64,000 bases of DNA from assembly GCF_030622045.1 (NCBI RefSeq), contig NZ_CP130886.1, forward strand, positions 186,001-250,000, in the 5' to 3' direction. The notes beneath the pieces were generated by a model. The model was not told the origin of the DNA, ran no database searches, and worked only from the letters and a program-made list of their open reading frames with translations. This DNA is from Planctellipticum variicoloris. GTDB taxonomy: Bacteria > Planctomycetota > Planctomycetia > Planctomycetales > Planctomycetaceae. Positions 27,970 through 34,821 of this stretch are shown in pieces. The position numbers and the translations under genes are program-made. The first letter of the stretch is position 1. Every line of letters starts with the position of its first letter.

Positions 27970-28061
27970 CGTTTCGCATTCCTGTAAGAGACCCAATGTG
28001 CCGGATCACAGGATGGGAACTGGAGGCGAGTCGGTCAAGTTGACCGGAATTGCCGAGAAGG

Positions 28062-28186
28062 TTTCACGCAGAGTCGCAAATAGGACCGCAAATTCGCCAA
28101 GAAGACAGAAAGCATCAGGCACTTTGCTGGCTAACCGCGTCCAGTTCGACATTCGTCATTTCTCTGCTTTGCGCCTTGGCGTGAAA
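28062..28186. repeat. Long imperfect palindrome with TTTCACGC/GCGTGAAA ends
   Basis: The ends (28062-28069 and 28179-28186) are perfectly complementary, and the next bases (AGAGTCGCAAA against TTTGCGCCTT) are partly so. The 110-base interior has no coding potential. It resembles the outer arms of the nested palindrome at 43706-43899 and lies between mtnA and the haem protein gene. Confidence 0.6.
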
Positions 28187-28268
28187 TCTTCTCCAATCAC
28201 TCATCCGGTTGCAGCAGAGGCAGCTCCGCCCGACAATGCCTGCTCACCTACTCCGGGAGCCAACTGTG

Positions 28269-31200
28269 ATGCGCTGGATGCTGTGCTGCGGACTGATGGG
28301 AAGCTGGAGCGTCGTCGCGCTGGCGCAGGAGATGCCCCCGCGCGTCCTCGACGACCGGCTCAAGCTGGAACTGTTCGCCGAGCAGCCGCAGATCGTCACG
28401 CCGACCGGGATCGACGTCGACGCCGCCGGGCGGGTCTGGGCGATTGAGAGCAACACGCACTTTCCGCCCGAGGGCTACAAAGGCCACTCCACCGACCGCG
28501 TCCTCGTCCTGGAAGATACCGACGGCGATCACAAGGCGGACAAGGTCACCACGTTCCTCGACGGCTTGACGCACACGATGAGCGTGGCGGTCAAGCCGGG
28601 GTGGGTGGGAGTTGAGAGGGGAGAGTTGAGAGTTGAGAGTCAGAAGGGAGGCAAGCGAGATACGAATGCCTCCGCCTCCGCCTCCGGTCTCTCGACTCTC
28701 AACGCTCAACCCTCAACGATCTTCCTCGCCACCCGCCGGGAAATCTTCCTCTGCACCGATACCGACGGCGACCTGAAGTGTGATTCGCAGACGCGGCTGG
28801 TGCGTCTGGAGACGGCCGGCAACTACCCGCACAACGGGCTGGCGGGGTTTGCGTTCGATGCGCTGGGCTGGATGTACTTCGGCTTCGGGGAGAACCTCGG
28901 GGCCGATTACAAGATCATCGGCAGCGACGGGACGACGCTGTCGGGCGGCGGGGAAGGGGGGAACATCTACCGCTGCCGGCCGGATGGAACGAAGCTGGAG
29001 CAGTGGGCGACGGGGTTCTGGAATCCGCACGCGAGCTGTTTCGACGCCTTCGGCCGACTGTTTTCCGTTGACAACGACCCCGACAGCCGCCCCCCCTGCC
29101 GATTGCTGCACATCATCCAGGGGGGGGACTACGGCTATCGCTTCCGCAACGGTCGCAAGGGGACACATCCTTTCACCGCCTGGAACGGCGAGATCCCCGG
29201 CACGCTGCCGATGGTCGCGGGAACCGGTGAAGCGCCGTCGGGCATCGTCTGCTACGAGTCGGACGGTTTTCCTGAGGACTACCAGGGGACACTGCTGGTC
29301 GGAAGCTGGGGGGACCACCGGATCGACCTGTTCCGACTGAAGCCGAAGGGAGCCTCGTTCACGTCGCAGCTTGAACCGGTCGTGGTGGGTGGCGAAAACT
29401 TCCGGCCGGTCGGCCTGGCCGTGGGACCGGACGGCGCCCTGTATTTCACCGACTGGGTCCTGCGGGACTACAAGCTCCACGGCAAGGGACGGGTCTGGCG
29501 ATTGAGTGCGAAGGAGGAGCCGAAACGGGAGGTCGCAGCCTCAGTTGCGCCGGACGATTTACGCGCTCAATTGAGTTCGCGGCGGCTCGTCGATCGGCGG
29601 AAGGCGGCGAGTGAGCTGGCGGCTCGCGATGACCAGATGGATTTTCTGAAGAGCATTCTGAAGGACGCGAACGCGTCGGCCCGCTCTCGCGTAGAAACTT
29701 TGTGGGCGATTGCGAGGACGCCAGTAGAAACTCGCGATTTCAAACTGGGAGTCGTCAAGGAACCAGCGGCTGCGCCACTGGGTGGCAAGTTTGATGAGAT
29801 GATTATCGCCGCGTGTTCTGTGCTGGGACTTCCGCAGTTTCCAACACCGGAGACATCAGAGAAAGATGAAACTGAGCTAGAAAGAACTCGCTGGATCGAC
29901 TCCGGATCGATCCAGAGTCTAACGAATTCGACGTATTGGCTGTTCGACGTTGCCAGCTATCTGCAGAAAGACCGGCACGCTCGGACTGTTCTCTTCCGGT
30001 TCGCGTCTAAGGCTTTTGACCACCGATCGACGAGTGGAAAATCCAAGGAAGATCCCGTCAAGGACGATTCTTTTGAGATGTCGGCTAGAATCACATACGC
30101 CGCTACGGGAATTGAAGACGGGGACTGGAACCAACTGGCCCAGTTCTTGAAATTGACATGGGCAAGTAATGTGTCCCCTATGTATCTGCATGTGAGCGGA
30201 GGAAAGCTGAACACGGACGTGGAGCGGGTAACATCGCTTTTGGCAGCAAGACTTGGGTCTCCCAGGCAGAGTCCCACGATGATACGGCTGGGGCTCACGG
30301 ATCCCTCCCCGATGCTACGTCGGGCGGCCGTCCAATGGGTCGGTGAAGAGAAGCTCAGCGAGTTCCGCTGGCTTGTCGAGGCGAACCTCGCCTCTGAACC
30401 CATGACCAAGGACCTCTTCCTCGCCTGCCTCGCCACGCTGCAGCTCCTCGACGGCAAGCCGGCGAGCGAGTTCGAGAAGACGCCTCCTACGAAGTACATG
30501 CTGGAGATTGTCAACGACGGCCGGCGGTCGCCGGGGTTGCGGGCCCGGGCGCTGGCGATGCTGCCCGCCGGGGAGCCGGAACTGAGCGACGGCCTCTTGA
30601 AAGAGTTTCTGCAGAGCGGCGACGCGAACCTGAAGCGGGAAGCGGTGCGGACGCTGCAGCTTGCCCCGCGGACGGGGTTGCTGCTGGAGGTGCTGCGCGT
30701 CGCGGCCGATCCCAACGCCGACGTCAACCTGCGGGCCGAAGCCGTCGGCGGCCTCTGTGGCGTCCCCCATGAGGAACCGCTGCCGGCGGACATCGAATCG
30801 CTGCTGCTGCAATACGCGAGCGGCGATATTCCGATTTCAGACGAGGCCGTCCCCGAGGCTGCCGCCAGATCTGCCGCAGTGCGGGCCTTGCAGGAAGAAG
30901 CGATTCGCGGCCTGCGCGGACGCGGGACGGCGGGGTCGAAGATCGGCGAATCCCTGGCGGCCATTCGCAAGACTCAGTCCGGCGAACTGGCCGCCTCTCT
31001 CGACGTCGCCCTCGGACAGCCGGGGAAGGAGCCAGTTCTGGCGGACGTCCTGGCGGAAGCGGGCGACGCCGAGCGCGGACGGCGGGTCTTCTTCCACCAC
31101 AACGGCCCGCTCTGCGCGCGGTGTCATACCGTCGAAGGTCGGGGCGGAAACGTCGGACCGGATCTGTCGGTCATCGCCCGGACTATGGATCGGAAGAAGC

Positions 31201-31484
31201 TCGCCGAATCGATCTTCGAGCCGTCGCGGGAAATCTCGCCGCAGTTCATCACCTGGGTGGTCGTGACCGAGGACGGCAAGACGGTCAACGGAATTATCGT
31301 CAAGGAAGCCGGCAACGGCGACCTGGAAATCGGCAACGCCCGCGGCGAAGTCACGCTGGTTAAAGGCGCCGAGATTGAAGAACGGCTCCCCTCGAAAGTC
31401 TCCGTCATGCCCGAAGGGCTCCACAAGCGGATGACGGGGGAGGAGTTTCGGGATCTGCTGAAGTATCTGGAGGGGTTGAAATAG
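28269..31484 (+). CDS. PVC-type haem-binding protein (propeller, HEAT-like repeats, CxxCH domain)
   Basis: This 1071-residue exported protein has a signal peptide, a sugar-dehydrogenase-like propeller (about residues 30-415, with TPTGIDVDAAGRVWAIESN, DGLTHTMSVAVKPG and RPVGLAVGPDGALYFTDW), a helical repeat region (about 430-930) and a C-terminal c-type haem domain with CARCHTVEGRGGNVGPDLS. The family is typical of Planctomycetota and presumed to oxidise sugars or pass electrons in the periplasm. Two oddities are visible. Residues 115-150 (GELRVESQKGG, then NASASASGLSTLN) are encoded by a repeat hairpin inserted in frame. Codons from about 29690 to 30300 are markedly less GC-rich than the rest. 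The start at 28269 gives the signal peptide. Confidence 0.88.
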   Translation: MRWMLCCGLMGSWSVVALAQEMPPRVLDDRLKLELFAEQPQIVTPTGIDVDAAGRVWAIESNTHFPPEGYKGHSTDRVLVLEDTDGDHKADKVTTFLDGLTHTMSVAVKPGWVGVERGELRVESQKGGKRDTNASASASGLSTLNAQPSTIFLATRREIFLCTDTDGDLKCDSQTRLVRLETAGNYPHNGLAGFAFDALGWMYFGFGENLGADYKIIGSDGTTLSGGGEGGNIYRCRPDGTKLEQWATGFWNPHASCFDAFGRLFSVDNDPDSRPPCRLLHIIQGGDYGYRFRNGRKGTHPFTAWNGEIPGTLPMVAGTGEAPSGIVCYESDGFPEDYQGTLLVGSWGDHRIDLFRLKPKGASFTSQLEPVVVGGENFRPVGLAVGPDGALYFTDWVLRDYKLHGKGRVWRLSAKEEPKREVAASVAPDDLRAQLSSRRLVDRRKAASELAARDDQMDFLKSILKDANASARSRVETLWAIARTPVETRDFKLGVVKEPAAAPLGGKFDEMIIAACSVLGLPQFPTPETSEKDETELERTRWIDSGSIQSLTNSTYWLFDVASYLQKDRHARTVLFRFASKAFDHRSTSGKSKEDPVKDDSFEMSARITYAATGIEDGDWNQLAQFLKLTWASNVSPMYLHVSGGKLNTDVERVTSLLAARLGSPRQSPTMIRLGLTDPSPMLRRAAVQWVGEEKLSEFRWLVEANLASEPMTKDLFLACLATLQLLDGKPASEFEKTPPTKYMLEIVNDGRRSPGLRARALAMLPAGEPELSDGLLKEFLQSGDANLKREAVRTLQLAPRTGLLLEVLRVAADPNADVNLRAEAVGGLCGVPHEEPLPADIESLLLQYASGDIPISDEAVPEAAARSAAVRALQEEAIRGLRGRGTAGSKIGESLAAIRKTQSGELAASLDVALGQPGKEPVLADVLAEAGDAERGRRVFFHHNGPLCARCHTVEGRGGNVGPDLSVIARTMDRKKLAESIFEPSREISPQFITWVVVTEDGKTVNGIIVKEAGNGDLEIGNARGEVTLVKGAEIEERLPSKVSVMPEGLHKRMTGEEFRDLLKYLEGLK
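28611..28717. repeat. Heptamer hairpin inserted in frame inside a coding sequence
   Basis: The left arm (28611-28638) is GTTGAGA, GGGGAGA, GTTGAGA, GTTGAGA. The right arm (28689-28717), read on the other strand, is GTTGAGG, GTTGAGC, GTTGAGA, GTCGAGA. The arms pair over four heptamers each. The loop includes a CCTCCG tandem repeat (about 28668-28687). It adds about 36 codons to the propeller domain of the haem protein without breaking the frame. Confidence 0.75.
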
Positions 31485-31491
31485 TAGTGCT

Positions 31492-31580
31492 GTTGATGGT
31501 CGATCGTTGATCGTTGATGGCAAGGCAACGGAACAACGATTCTTTGAACCATCGACGATCAACCATCAACCATCGACGAA
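31492..31580. repeat. Heptamer hairpin, intergenic
   Basis: The left arm (31492-31520) reads GTTGATG, GTCGATC, GTTGATC, GTTGATG. The right arm (about 31549-31578), read on the other strand, reads GTCGATG, GTTGATG, GTTGATC, GTCGATG. The four-heptamer plan equals that of 28611-28717 with different sequence. It lies seven bases after the haem protein gene and directly before the thioredoxin-like gene, so it may act as a transcript hairpin. Confidence 0.75.
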
Positions 31581-31592
31581 AGGCTTTCTCTT

Positions 31593-32153
31593 TTGATCTT
31601 CCTCGACAAATGGCCTCACGGCCTGGGCTACCGCGACTTCCTGCACAAGTATGCTTCGCCCGAGCATCATCGGCGGTGGGATCTGGTGCATGACCTGGTG
31701 CAACTGACGGTCGAGCAGCGGCTGGTGCTGGAGTCGTTCCGACGGGAGATACTGGTGCTGGTCTCGGCCGGCGCCTGGTGCGGGGACTGCATCAATCAGT
31801 GCCCGATTCTGGACCACTTCGCGGCGGCAACGGACCGGATTCAGATCCGGTACTTCGACCGGGACGATCATCCGGATTTGTCGGACGAACTGCAAACGTG
31901 CGGCGGTCGGCGGGTGCCAGCGGTGCTGTTTCTCGCCGAGGATGGAGCGCCCTGCGGGAGGTTCGGCGACCGGACGCTGTCCCGTTACCGGCAGATCGCC
32001 GCTGAGCAGCAGGGGGCGGCGTGCCCGACGGGGCTGGTGCTGCCCGAGCAGGCAGACTTCGGAATCGTCGTGCAGGAGTGGCTGGATCAGTTCGAGCGAA
32101 TCCAGCTCATGCTCCGCACGTCCGCCCGCCTGCGACAGAAGCATGGGGATTGA
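31593..32153 (+). CDS. Thioredoxin-like protein
   Basis: This 186-residue protein has a thioredoxin-fold core with the redox motif WCGDC (Cys63 and Cys66), followed by NQCPILDHFAAATD and a cis-Pro region RRVPAVLFLAEDG near 110. An extra N-terminal helical part (DKWPHGLGYRDFLHKY) and a C-terminal helical extension distinguish it from plain thioredoxins. No signal peptide is seen, so it is probably a cytoplasmic disulfide reductase. The start is a TTG at 31593 with AAAGG upstream; no ATG or GTG fits before the conserved N-terminus. It begins right after a repeat hairpin. Confidence 0.8.
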   Translation: MIFLDKWPHGLGYRDFLHKYASPEHHRRWDLVHDLVQLTVEQRLVLESFRREILVLVSAGAWCGDCINQCPILDHFAAATDRIQIRYFDRDDHPDLSDELQTCGGRRVPAVLFLAEDGAPCGRFGDRTLSRYRQIAAEQQGAACPTGLVLPEQADFGIVVQEWLDQFERIQLMLRTSARLRQKHGD

Positions 32154-32157
32154 AGAA

Positions 32158-32236
32158 GTGGGTAGTGGGTAGTGGGTTGCAAAGAGAAGGAGAGATTGTT
32201 CTCGGGGGTTTTTCCAACTGACAACTGACCAAGTAC
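32158..32236. repeat. Two unlike heptamer arrays, GTGGGTA and AACTGAC
   Basis: GTGGGTA, GTGGGTA, GTGGGTT run from 32158 to 32178, four bases after the preceding stop codon. AACTGAC, AACTGAC, CAAGTAC run from 32216 to 32236. The two arrays are not complementary to each other, so this looks like halves of two different hairpin elements joined. Confidence 0.65.
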
Positions 32237-32302
32237 GAAAGAGACGCCCGGTCAAGCGATTGCTCGACCGGGCGTCTGCGTGTTTTGCTTCGGCGGACCG
32301 GG

Positions 32303-33013
32303 TTAGAAACCCGCACGGCGGATCGTGTCGCTTCGGACCGAATCGCTCGGCGGAACCGGCGACGGCGGGGTTTCATTCGACGGCAGCGGCGTCGGGCTGG
32401 GGGCGCCGTTCGTCGGAGCCGGGGTGGTGATCACTTCGCCGCCGTACATGCAGTGCGGGCAGTTGCCGCGGAGGCCGTGCAGGCAGGTCGCCGGGCCGTC
32501 GCGCCACTGTGAGGCGTAGGCCGTGCCGGCGAGGTAGTGCCACTGCGCGGGAATCGGTTTGGCCGGCAGGCGGCTGGGATCGGGCTGCCAGGACGGGGCG
32601 TGCTGGTAGTAGTAGCCCAACTGCGTCGTGTCGGTCGGCATATAGACCATCGGCGCGGCCTGGAACCCCGAGCCGGGCATGCCGTACCACTGGTTCGGAA
32701 ACATGGTCTGGTACTGCACGCCGCGACGGTGAATGGGATACTTCTGCGGAATCGAGTATCCGTGGTCGGGCGAGTGCGAGCAGTAGTGATCGCAGAACAG
32801 CCCGTGTTTGCAGCCGTGGCGTCCGTGCGTCCGGCAGGTCGGGCAGTCTCCCTCGATGTAGCCGCCGTCGCTCGATGTGGAAGCCGTTGCGGCCGGGGCT
32901 TTGTCCGAGACCCGGGCGATGCCTTCTGTCGGGCTCTGAGCCGCCAGCGGAGCGCCGGCGGAGATCAGTCCGGCCAGGGAAAGCGCACCCAGCCAATTGC
33001 GTTGATGGAACAT
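32303..33013 (-). CDS. Exported Cys/His/Tyr/Pro-rich planctomycete-type protein
   Basis: This 236-residue protein has a signal peptide (to about residue 25), then a Cys/His cluster (GDCPTCRTHGRHGCKHGLFC with DHYCSHSPDHGYS) that could bind metal. A Tyr/Gln/Pro-rich middle (NQWYGMPGSGFQ, LGYYYQHAPSW) and a Pro/Ser/Thr-rich tail follow. AAGGA precedes the ATG. It is the third of three leftward genes encoding exported aromatic-rich proteins of similar style, probably cell-envelope components. No enzyme motif is visible. Confidence 0.75.
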   Translation of the reverse strand: MFHQRNWLGALSLAGLISAGAPLAAQSPTEGIARVSDKAPAATASTSSDGGYIEGDCPTCRTHGRHGCKHGLFCDHYCSHSPDHGYSIPQKYPIHRRGVQYQTMFPNQWYGMPGSGFQAAPMVYMPTDTTQLGYYYQHAPSWQPDPSRLPAKPIPAQWHYLAGTAYASQWRDGPATCLHGLRGNCPHCMYGGEVITTPAPTNGAPSPTPLPSNETPPSPVPPSDSVRSDTIRRAGF

Positions 33014-33094
33014 GTCCCGCTTCCTTGTGGGTTCGGCCGTCGCGGCCGGGTGTGAGACGTGAGAGGATGGAGCCTGCCTGACGATGTCTGACGC

Positions 33095-33754
33095 CTAGTA
33101 GCGGTAGGGCACGTCGTAGCCGTACGGTCCGCTGGTCGGCGCCATCGGGCGGGAGACCGGCGTCAGGCGGCTGGAAGGGACGCCCCAGCCGTAGTTGTAG
33201 GTGTGTCCGACGACGGGGGCCAGGGGGACGCCGATCGGAGTGCCGTAGCCTTCGGCGCCGTAGACCTGTCCGTCGCGGCCATCGAAGTAGTTGACGTTTT
33301 CCGGATAGACGCGGGCGTAGTGGCCGGCGATCGGAATGCCGGTGCCGCCATTGCCGGTCGGGTAGAAGTAGCCGAACTTGCAGCGCATGTACTGCTTGAA
33401 GTTGTAGCACTTGTCGGCGCAATGGGCGCGGAAACCGCCGTTGCCGAACTCGGGCCGGCAGTTGTAGCCGTCTTCGTAGACCACGTACTCGCCGGAGGAT
33501 GGCACGGGTTCGCCGTGCATGCTGGCGAGGCGGGCGTCGACGCGACGGGTCCCCTGTTCCATGCGGTCGCGGGCGACTTCGACCGTTTCTTCAACGGCGT
33601 CGGCGAAACTCGCCGGCTGCACGGCGCTGCTCGCGGGCTTCCGCACCCGCACAACGCCTTCCGCTTCGTCCGCCATCGCCGACTGACCGACTACCAGCAG
33701 CGTCAGCCCGGCGGCGCACGCCAGTCCCTTCAGTGTTCCGGCCCAGGTCGTCAT
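33095..33754 (-). CDS. Exported Tyr/Gly/Pro-rich planctomycete-type protein
   Basis: This 219-residue protein has a signal peptide, a charged helical stretch (ADAVEETVEVARDRMEQGTR, near 50-70) and a conserved-looking block CADKCYNFKQYMRCKFGYFY (near 112-131). The C-terminus is Tyr/Gly/Pro-rich and ends YGYDVPYRY. AGGACAGGAA precedes the ATG. The Cys-rich block followed by aromatic repeats suggests a structural surface protein. The function is unknown. Confidence 0.75.
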   Translation of the reverse strand: MTTWAGTLKGLACAAGLTLLVVGQSAMADEAEGVVRVRKPASSAVQPASFADAVEETVEVARDRMEQGTRRVDARLASMHGEPVPSSGEYVVYEDGYNCRPEFGNGGFRAHCADKCYNFKQYMRCKFGYFYPTGNGGTGIPIAGHYARVYPENVNYFDGRDGQVYGAEGYGTPIGVPLAPVVGHTYNYGWGVPSSRLTPVSRPMAPTSGPYGYDVPYRY

Positions 33755-33864
33755 GATTCCTGTCCTTATGAGCGAGTCGCCGATTCTGACGGCGGAGTTT
33801 CAGTTTGATGCAGTTTGAGCAAACGATTCGTCAGGGGTCGCAACCGGTTGGCCGGGGTCTGGGA

Positions 33865-34419
33865 TCAGTGGCTGACGCCGGGGAAGAACGGCGGGAAGGC
33901 GGGATGCTTGGAGCGGTACTTGACCTGCACCTGCGTCCCCTGCAGTTCCCAGCGTTCGTGCGACCGGACGCCGAATGGAGTCCAGAGCCAACTCCCCTTC
34001 ACCCGGTGGTAGTAGGGGGGATAGATGGCCCGGTAGGTGTGCGGATAGAGCATTTCGTGCGGGGCGAAAGCCTGGTTGGTGATCATGGCCCCGCCGGTCC
34101 AGTAGGGCGTCGTCGGCTTGGGCGACGGATAGAGGGGGGCTCCCAGGTAGACGTAACCGTCCTGGGCGACTGGCATCGCGGGACCGGCTGCAGGGGCCTG
34201 CGTCGCCGGTGCGGCCGCGGGAGCTCCCGTCATCGCAGCCCGGCGGGCCGGAATGGCGCGATAGTCGCCGTAATCCGGTTCCGCAGGGGCGCTGGCGTAA
34301 GCGGATTCGACGCCTCCCTGGAACTGGGAAGCGTAGTCGTCCTGCGCGTGCACCGCGTGCAGCATGATGGTTGGCAGCAACACGGCCAACGACCTGGTCC
34401 AATTCAATGCCCGAGACAT
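33865..34419 (-). CDS. Exported Tyr/Pro-rich planctomycete-type protein
   Basis: This 184-residue protein has a signal peptide ending near HAVHAQ, an Ala/Pro linker (APAAAPATQAPAAGPAMP) and a Tyr/Pro/His-rich C-terminal half (PSPKPTTPYWTGGAMI, HEMLYPHTYRAIYPPYYHRV). GGAGGGCAGGAC precedes the ATG. It is the first of the three similar exported genes; the 110-base and 81-base gaps between them would allow one transcript or separate promoters. Confidence 0.75.
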   Translation of the reverse strand: MSRALNWTRSLAVLLPTIMLHAVHAQDDYASQFQGGVESAYASAPAEPDYGDYRAIPARRAAMTGAPAAAPATQAPAAGPAMPVAQDGYVYLGAPLYPSPKPTTPYWTGGAMITNQAFAPHEMLYPHTYRAIYPPYYHRVKGSWLWTPFGVRSHERWELQGTQVQVKYRSKHPAFPPFFPGVSH

Positions 34420-34821
34420 GTCCTGCCCTCCATGGTCCGCCGGTTCTCTGACGCCGGGATTCCGCGATTCATCGCGCTGGTTCGCGGGGCCTGATCCGCC
34501 GTGATTCTGGCCCGACGATTTGGTACTCAGAGATTCGGTTGTTGTGCTGGCTTCCGATGAGTCATTTCACGACCGACAGTCCACATGATCGGCTTTTTAC
34601 AAGTAATTGGAATGTAACGGCTTAGGTGCGATTGCAAAATCTCCGTAACCGGTGTATCTGATACGCACGGAAAGACCTTGCCAGGCGTCAAACTCGACGC
34701 GGTTTGCCGCGCGGCGGGTCGATCCGGGTGAACAGACGTCAAATTCTCCGCACCCGCTGTCCGAAAGGTCGGCGGGGTCGGAATACTCTTCCCATTTTTC
34801 ACGGACGCCGGAGCCAGTCCT
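34420..34821. other. Divergent promoter region, no gene seen
   Basis: About 400 bases separate the leftward exported-protein genes from gyrA. The stretch near 34550-34640 is the most AT-rich part and includes GGCTTTTTACAAGTAATTGG, a plausible promoter area for either direction. No gene is supported. Confidence 0.5.

Noticed and set aside
28668-28687. CCTCCG tandem repeats as a CRISPR-like or microsatellite locus
   Set aside because: They are a few short units inside the loop of the heptamer hairpin, with no spacers.
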